64,000 bases of DNA, from positions 2,515,865-2,579,864 of the forward strand of contig JAGTTQ010000001.1 in NCBI GenBank assembly GCA_018223415.1, in the 5' to 3' direction. This DNA is from Eubacteriaceae bacterium Marseille-Q4139 (lineage in GTDB: Bacteria > Bacillota > Clostridia > Lachnospirales > Lachnospiraceae). Below are positions 18,079-24,838 of this stretch, in pieces. The translations under genes were made by a program, and so were the position numbers. The notes under the pieces are model-generated. The model saw only the letters and a list, made by a program, of their open reading frames with translations. It was not told the origin of the DNA and did no database searches. Every line of letters begins with the position of its first letter. Positions within the stretch are counted from its first letter, which is position 1.

Positions 18079-18729
18079 ATGAAGCTTAAGAAATTGATTC
18101 TGCTTGCCGCAGCAGTAACGGTCATGACGGCCGGCTGCGGGAATGGGGCGGAAAGCTCCGGGCCGGCATCGGATGTGACGTCCGTATATGTCACCAGGGA
18201 GGGCGCCGTGACCAGCGTCACCGTGGAGGAATACGATACGGAGGCCTTTGAGGACGACGAAGCCGGGCTTTTGGCGTCTGTCACCGAGGATCTGGAGGCC
18301 GTGACCGGGCCTCTTGGCGAAGGGGAAGAGTCCGGGGCGCCTGCGTCCATCCGGGAATGCACGATGAAGGACGGCGTGGCGACGCTTTTAATTGATTTTA
18401 AAGACATCGGCACGTATTTTCAGTACCTTGACGCCTATCCCGATGAGGAAAACGGGCAGATAAAAAGCCTGGATGTGACGACCGTAGCAGACGGGCTTTC
18501 CAAAGGGTATCTGACCGGCGCCGGGTTCGTGAAGGCGGACGGAAAGCGGGAAGCTGTGGAGACCTCGAAGGTGACGCGGGAAAGCAAGATGTATGTGGCT
18601 GCCGTCGAGGGGGCGGCCCTGATCCGCACGGACGGAGAGATCGTCTATGTTTCTGACAACGTGACGGAGATCACGGAAAACGGCGTCCGCACGCCAAAAG
18701 AGGGAACGGCCTATATTGTGTTCAAGTAA
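18079..18729 (+). CDS. Uncharacterised lipoprotein
   Basis: This 216-residue protein has a signal sequence and lipobox (LLAAAVTVMTAGCGNG, Cys at about 21), so it should be anchored on the outer face of the membrane. The mature part is acidic and mostly beta-like, with no motif I recognise; a repeated TSVYVTREGAVTSVTVEEYDTE stretch is the most distinctive part. It lies between recO and glyS and ends shortly before the glyS ribosome site. Function unknown. Confidence 0.8.
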   Translation: MKLKKLILLAAAVTVMTAGCGNGAESSGPASDVTSVYVTREGAVTSVTVEEYDTEAFEDDEAGLLASVTEDLEAVTGPLGEGEESGAPASIRECTMKDGVATLLIDFKDIGTYFQYLDAYPDEENGQIKSLDVTTVADGLSKGYLTGAGFVKADGKREAVETSKVTRESKMYVAAVEGAALIRTDGEIVYVSDNVTEITENGVRTPKEGTAYIVFK

Positions 18730-18745
18730 AAGGAGGAGTTTGGAG

Positions 18746-20134
18746 ATGGAAAAGACAATGGAAAAAATCGTGGCGTTAGCCAAATCCAGAGGGTTCGTGT
18801 ACCCGGGTTCTGAGATTTACGGCGGCCTTGCCAATACATGGGATTACGGAAATCTCGGCGTGGAGCTCAAGAACAACGTAAAGCGCGCATGGTGGAAGAA
18901 ATTCATCCAGGAGAGCCCCTACAACGTCGGCGTTGACTGTGCGATTCTCATGAATTCCCAGACATGGGTGGCCTCCGGCCATCTCGGCGGCTTCTCCGAC
19001 CCGCTTATGGACTGCCGTTCCTGTAAAGAGCGGTTCCGCGCCGATAAGTTAATCGAGGATTATATGGAGGAGCATGGCATCACGGCAGAGGGCTCCGTGG
19101 ACGGCTGGAGCCAGGAGCAGATGAAGCAGTACATCGACGACAACAACATCTGCTGCCCGAGCTGCGGAAAGCATGATTTCACCGATATCCGTCAGTTTAA
19201 CCTGATGTTTAAGACCTTCCAGGGCGTGACCGAGGACGCGAAGAACACCGTATATCTGCGCCCGGAGACGGCCCAGGGTATTTTCGTAAACTTTAAGAAT
19301 GTCCAGAGGACGTCGAGGAAGAAGGTGCCCTTCGGCATCGGCCAGATCGGAAAGTCCTTTAGAAACGAGATTACGCCGGGCAACTTTACCTTCCGTACCA
19401 GAGAGTTTGAGCAGATGGAGTTAGAGTTCTTCTGCAAGCCGGGAACGGATCTGGAGTGGTTCGCTTACTGGAAGAAGTTCTGTATCGACTGGCTTCATGA
19501 CCTGGGAATCAAGGACGAGGAGCTTCGCGCCCGCGACCATTCCCCGGAGGAGCTGTGCTTTTACAGCAAGGCTACGACAGATCTGGAATTCCTGTTCCCG
19601 TTCGGATGGGGCGAGCTCTGGGGCATCGCAGACCGTACCGACTACGACCTGACGCAGCACCAGAACGTGTCCGGCCAGGATATGTCCTACTTTGACGACG
19701 AGGTCAATGAAAAATACATTCCGTATGTAATCGAGCCGTCTCTCGGCGCAGACCGTGTGACGCTTGCGTTCCTCTGCTCGGCTTACGACGAGGAGGAGAT
19801 CGGCGAGGGCGACGTGAGAACCGTCCTTCACTTCCATCCGGCCATCGCGCCTGTGAAAATCGGCGTGCTGCCGCTTTCCAAGAAGCTCAACGAGGGTGCG
19901 GAGAAGGTGTATGCAGAGCTCTGCAAGTATTACAACTGTGAGTTTGACGACAGAGGAAACATCGGAAAGCGTTACAGAAGACAGGATGAGATCGGTACGC
20001 CGTTCTGCGTGACGTATGACTTCGATTCCGAGGAGGACGGAGCCGTTACGGTCCGCGACCGCGACAGTATGGAGCAGGTGCGGATCCCGATTTCGGAGCT
20101 GAAAGCATACTTTGACGAGAAGCTTGCATTCTAA
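18746..20134 (+). CDS. glyS: Glycyl-tRNA synthetase, homodimeric type
   Basis: This 462-residue class II synthetase is of the alpha2 type. It begins MEKIVALAKSRGFVYPGSEIYGGLANTWDYGNLG; class II motif 2 is FRNEITPGNFTFRTREFEQMELEFF and motif 3 is EPSLGADRVTLAFL. The anticodon-binding domain is at the C-terminus (VGVLPL-like start IGVLPLSKKL). Zinc-ribbon cysteines CRSC...CCPSC are present. ATG 18746 follows AAAGGAGGAG; the longer upstream frame overlaps the lipoprotein gene. I see no T-box leader. Confidence 0.96.
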   Translation: MEKTMEKIVALAKSRGFVYPGSEIYGGLANTWDYGNLGVELKNNVKRAWWKKFIQESPYNVGVDCAILMNSQTWVASGHLGGFSDPLMDCRSCKERFRADKLIEDYMEEHGITAEGSVDGWSQEQMKQYIDDNNICCPSCGKHDFTDIRQFNLMFKTFQGVTEDAKNTVYLRPETAQGIFVNFKNVQRTSRKKVPFGIGQIGKSFRNEITPGNFTFRTREFEQMELEFFCKPGTDLEWFAYWKKFCIDWLHDLGIKDEELRARDHSPEELCFYSKATTDLEFLFPFGWGELWGIADRTDYDLTQHQNVSGQDMSYFDDEVNEKYIPYVIEPSLGADRVTLAFLCSAYDEEEIGEGDVRTVLHFHPAIAPVKIGVLPLSKKLNEGAEKVYAELCKYYNCEFDDRGNIGKRYRRQDEIGTPFCVTYDFDSEEDGAVTVRDRDSMEQVRIPISELKAYFDEKLAF

Positions 20135-20149
20135 TATAGAAAAAACGTG

Positions 20150-20196
20150 ACAGAAGGGGGCCTGTGCCGGCGGATACGGCGCCAGCCTCTTTCTGT
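20150..20196 (+). other. Hairpin in the glyS-maf spacer
   Basis: A long imperfect stem (ACAGAA at 20150-20155 with TTCTGT at 20191-20196, continuing inward through G-rich/C-rich pairs and GCCG/CGGC) sits between the glyS stop and the maf ribosome site. There is no clean U-run after it, so it may be a weak terminator, an attenuator or an mRNA-stability hairpin. Confidence 0.4.
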
Positions 20197-20215
20197 CTGT
20201 ATAGGAGGAACTTTC

Positions 20216-20809
20216 GTGAAAATTGAGAGAATTGTCCTGGCTTCGGCGTCGCCGCGGAGAAAGGAGCTGCTTTTGCAGATCGGTCTTGTGCCGGAGGTGG
20301 TTCCGAGCCATGTGGAGGAACGTGTGACAACCGACGTGCCGGCGCAGGCGGTGGAGGAGCTTTCCAGACAGAAGGCCGAGGATGTGGCTGCCGGCTGCGG
20401 GGCAGGAACCCTTGTGATCGGGTCGGATACGGTGGTGGCTGCCGACGGAAAAATTCTTGGGAAGCCGGCGAGCCACGAGGAGGCTTATGAGATGGTAAAA
20501 AGCCTGGCCGGCAGGAAGCACCAGGTCTATACCGGCGTCACCATGATTCTTAAAGGGGAGTCCGGGGAACACGGCGTGACGTTTTCCGATGAAACCGAGG
20601 TGGAGGTGGTGCCCATGACCGAGGCAGAGCTTCGGGAGTATGCGGAGTCCGAGGAACCCATGGACAAGGCCGGGGCTTATGCGGTGCAGGGATTTTTTGC
20701 CAGATACATAAGGTGCCTTCACGGTTCCTATGCCAATGTGATGGGACTTCCCGTGTGCCGTGTATGGGAGGAGTACCGGCGGCTTTCTGAGGAGGCGGAG
20801 TATGATTAA
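20216..20809 (+). CDS. maf: Maf-family nucleotide pyrophosphatase
   Basis: Maf proteins hydrolyse non-canonical or modified nucleoside triphosphates (dTTP/UTP or m7GTP). Family motifs seen are the N-terminal LASASPRRKELL, the catalytic SDTVVAADGKILGKP and the C-terminal DKAGAYAVQGFFARYI. The gene starts at GTG 20216, with ATAGGAGGA directly upstream, giving 197 residues; upstream in-frame ATG codons fall in the spacer hairpin. The end overlaps the next gene by 8 bases, implying coupled translation. Confidence 0.94.
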   Translation: MKIERIVLASASPRRKELLLQIGLVPEVVPSHVEERVTTDVPAQAVEELSRQKAEDVAAGCGAGTLVIGSDTVVAADGKILGKPASHEEAYEMVKSLAGRKHQVYTGVTMILKGESGEHGVTFSDETEVEVVPMTEAELREYAESEEPMDKAGAYAVQGFFARYIRCLHGSYANVMGLPVCRVWEEYRRLSEEAEYD

Positions 20810-21584
20810 GTTAATTGTGTCGGACATCGACGGGACGCTGACGAAGGACGGCGGGAACAAGCTGAACCCGGAGCTGTTTTCGGTAATTATGAAGTTAAAG
20901 GAAAAAGGGATCCATTTTGCGGCGGTCAGCGGCAGGCAGGCGGCGAGCCTGGAAACCTTGTTTGAACCTATCCGCGACCAGATTTTTTATGTGGGCGACA
21001 ACGGCGCTTACGTGGGCTGTTATGGGCGGAACCTGTTTTTGACGGAAATCCGGCGGAAGACGGCCGTGGATTTTATCAAAGACATCCGCGAGGCCGGGCT
21101 GGAGGTCATGCTTGGCGGCGCCGAATATGTCTATGTGGATTCCAAAAATGAAGAGTATGTCCGGTGGCTCATGGAGGGGTACCAGTTTAAGATGAGGCGC
21201 GTGCGGGACGTCAGGTGGGTGAAAGGGCCGATCATCAAGGTTTCCGCCTGCTGTATGGACGGGATTGGAAACAAGGCGGATGGGCTCATGAAAAAGTACA
21301 GAAGGCGCCTTAAGCTGACGCCGTCCGGAAGCCAGTGGGTCGACGGCATGCACTTAAGCGTCAGCAAGGGAAACGCCGTGAAGCTTCTCCAGGAGAGCCT
21401 GTTTATCCGCCCGGAGGAGACCATGGCCTTCGGCGACCAGTTAAACGATGTGGAGATGCTAAAGCAGGCGTATTACAGCTATGCCGTGGAGAATGCCAGA
21501 CCGGAGGTGAAAGAGACCGCCAGGTTTCTGGCAGATTCCAATGAGGATGACGGGGTTTTAAAGGTGCTGCGTCTCCTTTTGTAG
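20802..21584 (+). CDS. HAD-superfamily (Cof-type) hydrolase
   Basis: This is a 260-residue HAD phosphatase of subclass IIB. Motif I is VSDIDGTLTKDGG with the two aspartates, motif II is AVSGRQ, and motifs III/IV are KGNAVKLLQE and MAFGDQLNDVEMLKQA, with a large cap domain between. These enzymes act on sugar phosphates, nucleotides or PLP; the substrate is not predictable here. ATG 20802 lies inside the last codons of maf with GAGGAGGCGG upstream. Confidence 0.9.
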   Translation: MIKLIVSDIDGTLTKDGGNKLNPELFSVIMKLKEKGIHFAAVSGRQAASLETLFEPIRDQIFYVGDNGAYVGCYGRNLFLTEIRRKTAVDFIKDIREAGLEVMLGGAEYVYVDSKNEEYVRWLMEGYQFKMRRVRDVRWVKGPIIKVSACCMDGIGNKADGLMKKYRRRLKLTPSGSQWVDGMHLSVSKGNAVKLLQESLFIRPEETMAFGDQLNDVEMLKQAYYSYAVENARPEVKETARFLADSNEDDGVLKVLRLLL

Positions 21585-21626
21585 GAAAAAGAGACATCTG
21601 GTTTTGAGGCAGAATGGAGTGAAACG

Positions 21627-22607
21627 ATGGGAAGATGGACGAAACTTGGGAAGGCGGCAGCAGCATTTCTGGCCGCCGCGGTTCTTTGCGGCTGTCAGGC
21701 GGAGGTGCCGTTATTTTCCGGCAGCAAGGGGGAAAAGGAGTACGGGAGAGCGGAGGCCATGGCCATTGTGACGACGGAGCGGCACCGGTATGAGGAGCTT
21801 TACACGGATCAGATCTGGCATGTGACGGTGGACAACCGTGGGACGACCTTTGAGGCCTCTCTTCTGGATCAGATCCATGATTTCATGCGGGAGTTAAAAA
21901 TCATGAGCCTGATGGCCAAGGAGCAGGAAATCCGTTTGTCGGGGCAGGAGGAAGAGCTGGTGAGCGAGGCAGCTTCCCGGTACATGGAGACGCTTGGCGA
22001 GCCGGCGGCGGAGGAGCTTGGCCTCGATGAGACAGCCATGAAAGGTCTGTTTTCCGATTATTGGCTGGCAGAGAAGCTGGCGGAACATCTGACTGGGAGC
22101 ATGGATCTGGAGGTCAGCGACAGCGAGGCCAGGGTCATTACCGTATCCCAGATTGTGTTAGAGGACGCGGAGACGGCGGCCAATGTGCTTTCCCAGGTGC
22201 AGGCCGAGGGCGCAGACTTTTATGCCATCGCAAAGGAAACTTCTGTAAGTGAGGAAATCAAGGTGCAGCTTGGCCGCGGCGAGGCGGGAAGCGCCTATGA
22301 GGAAGCGGCTTTCGGGCTGGAGGCCGGGGAAATCAGCGATGTGGTGGCCGGGGACGGGCAGTTTTACATTATCCGGTGCGAAAACGACTACGACGAGGAG
22401 GCCACGCGGCTTCATAAGGAGACGATGATCCAGGACAGGAAGGATCAGGCGTTTTACGCGGCGTATCAGGCCTTTAAGGCGGGAGTGACCCTGACCGAGG
22501 AGCCGGAGACCTGGGAGGGGATCACGATTTCCCAGAGCCCTGCGACGCCGGCGGATTTCTTTGAGGTGTTTGAAGAGATCTGCGAGGGCGGCGAGATGGG
22601 GAGCTGA
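21627..22607 (+). CDS. PpiC-type peptidyl-prolyl isomerase lipoprotein (foldase)
   Basis: The 326-residue protein has a lipoprotein signal (FLAAAVLCGCQAE, Cys at about 23), a helical chaperone-like region and a parvulin domain (about 170-260; ITVSQIVLEDAETAANVLSQVQ ... LGRGEAGSAYEEAAFGLEAGEISDVVAGDGQFYIIRCEND). The arrangement is that of PrsA/SurA-type extracytoplasmic foldases. Some of the usual catalytic residues of parvulins are replaced, so it may act mainly as a chaperone. It is the last gene before the mobile element. Confidence 0.88.
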   Translation: MGRWTKLGKAAAAFLAAAVLCGCQAEVPLFSGSKGEKEYGRAEAMAIVTTERHRYEELYTDQIWHVTVDNRGTTFEASLLDQIHDFMRELKIMSLMAKEQEIRLSGQEEELVSEAASRYMETLGEPAAEELGLDETAMKGLFSDYWLAEKLAEHLTGSMDLEVSDSEARVITVSQIVLEDAETAANVLSQVQAEGADFYAIAKETSVSEEIKVQLGRGEAGSAYEEAAFGLEAGEISDVVAGDGQFYIIRCENDYDEEATRLHKETMIQDRKDQAFYAAYQAFKAGVTLTEEPETWEGITISQSPATPADFFEVFEEICEGGEMGS

Positions 22608-22667
22608 TGGGCGGCAGAATCCCTGTTTTTATTGTGCAGCAGGAACATGCAGAGGGGATTTTGAATA

Positions 22668-22696
22668 TTGCAAAAAGAATCTGCATATGTTATAAT
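22668..22696 (+). promoter_or_regulatory. Promoter of small RNA 1 (antitoxin candidate)
   Basis: TTGCAA (22668-22673), a 17-base spacer and TATAAT (22691-22696) with an extended TGT just before the -10. The sequence from -10 to +15 is identical in a second copy at 24739, so the promoter and RNA 5' end are conserved. Confidence 0.75.
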
Positions 22697-22700
22697 GCCG

Positions 22701-22756
22701 GTAGGCAAAGAGAAGTGATATTATTTCCATGTCAGATGACGAAAACCCCGGAGGTG
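22701..22756 (+). ncRNA. Small RNA 1, antisense to the Fst-like toxin start; 3' end displaced by the IS
   Basis: Transcription should begin near 22701-22704. The RNA has no convincing ORF and would originally have ended about 80 bases later at a terminator whose left arm is 22741-22753 and right arm 24479-24491. Bases 22708-22717 (AAGAGAAGTG) and 22721-22729 (TTATTTCCA) match 24603-24612 exactly and 24614-24622 at 8 of 9 positions. The latter is the opposite strand of toxin codons 1-8, so the RNA can form a 10-bp plus 9-bp duplex over the toxin start. That an RNA is made is inference from promoter, terminator and paralogue. Confidence 0.65.
22741..22753. terminator. Left arm of a bidirectional terminator split by the IS
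   Basis: GAAAACCCCGGAG is the exact reverse complement of 24479-24491 on the other side of the element. Without the IS the two form a 13-bp stem with loop GTGCGA flanked by A4 and T4, able to terminate both the rightward small RNA and the leftward toxin mRNA. Confidence 0.85.
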
Positions 22757-22823
22757 TGATATGCTCCCTTCTAGGTAGACAGTTGAAATAATAAAACTGT
22801 TTATCAAGGAGGGAGCATTTCTT

Positions 22824-23495
22824 ATGCGTAAATATTCTGCTGAAGATAAATTACGAATGGTAAAGCTTATTTTGGAAGCTAAACATAGTATTACATCTGT
22901 ATCAACAGGCGAAGGAATTCATCCTACTACTTTAGAAGAATGGATTCGTAATTATCAGTCTATGGGTTCAGAAACCTTTTACAACAAAGGATGGACCAAA
23001 AGAACTTCTGCCGAGAAAGAGATTGCCGTACAAGAGTATCTTTCTGGTCTTGGTTCACTACGTGATATTTGTAAAAAATATAAAATTTCCAGTACTCGTA
23101 CACTCAGGCAATGGATTGCGCTGTATAATGGTCATAAGGAACTGAAGGCTTCCAGAACAGGAGGATGTAGTCTTATGACCAAAGGAAGAAAAACAACGTT
23201 TGAAGAAAGAGTGGAAATTGCATCCTACTGCATTTCCCATGGCCATAACTATGCTGAAACATCAGAAAACTTTAAGGTGTCCTATCAGCAGGCACGAAAT
23301 TACACTATCAAATACGAAACAGGCGGAGTTCCTGCATTACAGGATAACCGCGGCAAAAGAAAATCGGAAGATTCTCTTACAGAGGTGGAAAAGCTTCAAG
23401 CGGAGTTGAAACTGGAAAAAGCCAAACGGCAACGTGCAGAAATGGAGTTATCATTCTTAAAAAAATTAGAGGAAATCGAAAGGAGGCGGGGCTGA
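22824..23495 (+). CDS. IS3-family transposase OrfA
   Basis: The 223-residue protein has two helix-turn-helix-like units (residues about 1-50, starting MRKYSAEDKLRMVKLILEAK, and about 115-165, starting TFEERVEIASYCISHGHNYAE). A C-terminal leucine-zipper-like coiled coil follows (LTEVEKLQAELKLEKAKRQR). It binds the element's ends and regulates transposition. The ribosome site AAGGAGGGAG is strong. The last codons contain A7 at 23459-23465 in the phase A AAA AAA, a classic -1 slippery heptamer, which would yield an OrfAB fusion transposase. Confidence 0.92.
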   Translation: MRKYSAEDKLRMVKLILEAKHSITSVSTGEGIHPTTLEEWIRNYQSMGSETFYNKGWTKRTSAEKEIAVQEYLSGLGSLRDICKKYKISSTRTLRQWIALYNGHKELKASRTGGCSLMTKGRKTTFEERVEIASYCISHGHNYAETSENFKVSYQQARNYTIKYETGGVPALQDNRGKRKSEDSLTEVEKLQAELKLEKAKRQRAEMELSFLKKLEEIERRRG

Positions 23496-24394
23496 GCCTG
23501 ATCCGCCACGAGCATATCTATCAGGCTGTCAAAGAAGAACAGAAAGAACACGATTATCCGATACAGGCGCTTTGTAAGATTGGCGGTGTTTCAAGGGCGG
23601 CTTATTACAAATGGCTGAACCATGAAATGTCAGAGAATGAACAGGAAAACCGAAAAATTGCGGAACTGATAGAAAAAATCCACATAGAATCACCTGATAA
23701 GGGTTATCGCAGAATCCGTGATGAGTTGGAGCGTTACCATGACATTGATGTAAATGATAAACGTGTTTTGCGCATCTGCCGGAAACTTGGTATCAAATCC
23801 ACCATTAAATATGCAAACGATAGCTGTACAAGACAGGCTGCAAATCCACAGTACATAGCCGAAAATATCCTGAATCGTGAATTTACGGCAGAAGCTCCGA
23901 ATGAAAAGTGGTTGACCGATGTAACGGAATTTCATTACTATATCGGAAATGAAAAGCACAAGGTATATTTAAGTGCAATTCTTGACCTGTATGACCGAAG
24001 AATCGTATCCTACCGTATTGGAGACAGTAATAGTAATGCATTAGTGTTTGATACCTTTGATGATGCAGTCAAAGATAATCCTGATGCACATCCGATGTTT
24101 CACAGTGACAGAGGCTTTCAATACACCAATAGAGCCTTTCATGCAAAACTTGAAGCAGCAGGGATGATGCAGAGCATGTCCAGAGTAGCAAAGTGTATCG
24201 ATAATGGACCAATGGAAGGATTCTGGGGAATTCTAAAACGGGAGCGTTATTATGGTAAACGATTTATGGACAGAGAATCACTGGTGGTCATGATAGAGAA
24301 ATATATCAATTACTATAACAACAGACGTTTGCAGAGGAAGCTTGGTATAGTAACACCAATGGAGAAACACGAAAAATATTTACAGGCAGCGTAA
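23465..24394 (+). CDS. IS3-family transposase OrfB (DDE integrase, -1 frame)
   Basis: This frame is entered from orfA by a -1 shift at the A7 run and is open from there to 24394. It includes HTH_21-like RRIRDELERYHDIDVNDKRVLRICRKLG and the DDE catalytic core: the first Asp is in NEKWLTDVTEF, the second in FHSDRGFQYTN and the Glu in NGPMEGFWGILKRE. The first in-frame ATG is at 23627, which would remove the N-terminal segment IYQAVKEEQKEHDYPIQALCKIGGVSRAAYYKW. That segment is conserved in the family, so frameshifting or a non-ATG start after AGGAGG (23481-23486) is more likely. It catalyses strand transfer of the element. Confidence 0.9.
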   Translation: MRGNRKEAGLSLIRHEHIYQAVKEEQKEHDYPIQALCKIGGVSRAAYYKWLNHEMSENEQENRKIAELIEKIHIESPDKGYRRIRDELERYHDIDVNDKRVLRICRKLGIKSTIKYANDSCTRQAANPQYIAENILNREFTAEAPNEKWLTDVTEFHYYIGNEKHKVYLSAILDLYDRRIVSYRIGDSNSNALVFDTFDDAVKDNPDAHPMFHSDRGFQYTNRAFHAKLEAAGMMQSMSRVAKCIDNGPMEGFWGILKRERYYGKRFMDRESLVVMIEKYINYYNNRRLQRKLGIVTPMEKHEKYLQAA

Positions 24395-24478
24395 AAATCT
24401 GCCAGCAGGTGATACCTACTGGCAGAAAAAAATTATATTTTTTTGATTGTCTACTTGACGGGAAGCAGTTCAGTGCGA

Positions 24479-24491
24479 CTCCGGGGTTTTC
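24479..24491. terminator. Right arm of the same split terminator
   Basis: CTCCGGGGTTTTC pairs perfectly with 22741-22753. In the present state the arms are 1.7 kb apart, so termination of both convergent transcripts should be weakened. Confidence 0.85.
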
Positions 24492-24536
24492 TATTCCGTT
24501 TTGGTATGGTGGCTTAAACCATAGGCTGATTACCGA

Positions 24537-24623
24537 CTATTTGTCGCCATCCAACCATTTGATGATGTAATGGCAAATTACACCAGCCGCAACAGCGACA
24601 ATAAGAGAAGTGGTTATCTCCAA
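24537..24623 (-). CDS. Fst-like small hydrophobic peptide, candidate type I toxin
   Basis: This 28-residue reading frame starts at TTG 24623. GGGAGG lies 8 bases upstream, which fits better than an upstream GTG that overlaps the SD. The peptide begins MEITTSL, has a single membrane segment (LIVAVAAGVICHYIIKW) and ends WLDGDK with charged residues. Hydrophobic helix, central Gly, WLD and a charged tail are the layout of Fst/Ldr-type toxins, which damage membrane function when overproduced. An extended -10 promoter precedes it and a small RNA converges on it through a shared terminator. It is too short for usual gene calling. Toxicity is inference. Confidence 0.7.
   Translation of the reverse strand: MEITTSLIVAVAAGVICHYIIKWLDGDK
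24603..24622. repeat. Antisense-pairing repeat shared with small RNA 1
   Basis: AAGAGAAGTG (24603-24612) and TTATCTCCA (24614-24622) repeat, in the same + orientation, the blocks at 22708-22717 and 22721-22729. Because the toxin is read on the - strand, the small RNA is complementary to toxin codons 1-8, with one G-U pair and a small internal loop. Confidence 0.8.
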
Positions 24624-24626
24624 GCC

Positions 24627-24660
24627 AGACACCTCCCTTCCGTACCAATCTAGGAGGCGG
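24627..24660 (-). promoter_or_regulatory. 5'-UTR hairpin sequestering the toxin Shine-Dalgarno
   Basis: In the toxin mRNA, GCCTCC (from + strand 24653-24658) can pair with GGAGGT (+ strand 24631-24636), the ribosome site, closing a hairpin of about 16 loop bases. Translation blocks of this kind are common in type I toxin mRNAs. The pairing is short (5 Watson-Crick pairs plus one G-U), so this is suggestive only. Confidence 0.5.
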
Positions 24661-24670
24661 TAACATAAAA

Positions 24671-24699
24671 ATTATATCATGGCCTTTGATACACCGCAA
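24671..24699 (-). promoter_or_regulatory. Promoter of the Fst-like toxin gene
   Basis: On the - strand: TTGCGG (+ coordinates 24694-24699), 17 bases, TGA-TATAAT with the -10 at 24671-24676. Transcription should start near 24664, giving a 5' UTR of about 40 bases. Confidence 0.75.
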
Positions 24700-24717
24700 T
24701 TCGATTTTCTATATATC

Positions 24718-24744
24718 TTGCAAAAAATATGCATGTGCTATAAT
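24718..24744 (+). promoter_or_regulatory. Promoter of small RNA 2
   Basis: TTGCAA (24718-24723), 15 bases, and an extended -10 TGC-TATAAT (24739-24744). The stretch from the -10 box for 21 bases is identical to the copy at 22691. Confidence 0.75.
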
Positions 24745-24749
24745 GCCGG

Positions 24750-24828
24750 TAGGCAAAGAAAGATAATAGTATCCACATGATACACAGCGAAAGCCCGGGA
24801 GACGCAAACTCCCGGGCTTTCTGCTTTT
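24750..24828 (+). ncRNA. Small RNA 2, intact paralogue of small RNA 1
   Basis: An RNA of about 75-80 bases with the same promoter and 5' end as small RNA 1. It has a short stem GTATC/GATAC in the middle and ends in a 13-bp terminator hairpin (24789-24801 with 24809-24821, then TTTT). The region corresponding to the antisense block of RNA 1 has diverged, so it does not match the adjacent toxin. It therefore looks like the antitoxin of a different, missing or distant toxin. No toxin-like frame lies convergent to it here. Confidence 0.6.
24786..24828. terminator. Terminator of small RNA 2, also convergent for the next - strand gene
   Basis: A 13-bp perfect stem GAAAGCCCGGGAG / CTCCCGGGCTTTC with loop ACGCAAA, extended by AGC/GCT, then TTTT on the + strand and AAA on the left flank, so it works in both directions. 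Confidence 0.85.
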
Positions 24829-24838
24829 CACATCCAAA

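Larger units (their letters stand above)
22757..24472 (+). mobile_element. IS3-family (IS150-like group) insertion sequence
   Basis: A 1716-bp element with imperfect terminal inverted repeats (left from 22757, right from 24472 inward; 21 of 32 positions match, both starting TGA). It is flanked by the 3-bp direct repeat GTG (22754-22756 and 24473-24475), the duplication size usual in this family. It carries orfA with a helix-turn-helix domain and orfB with a DDE integrase core in the -1 frame. Both frames are intact, so it may be active. Its lower GC content and different codon use contrast with the surrounding genes. Removing it rejoins two perfectly complementary arms of an intrinsic terminator, so it sits in the hairpin loop. 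Confidence 0.92.

Noticed and set aside
19421..20860. Long - strand frame of 479 codons opposite glyS and maf
   Set aside because: Antisense shadow of two well-supported genes in GC-rich DNA; no ribosome site, low-complexity His/Arg/Leu composition and no recognisable domain.
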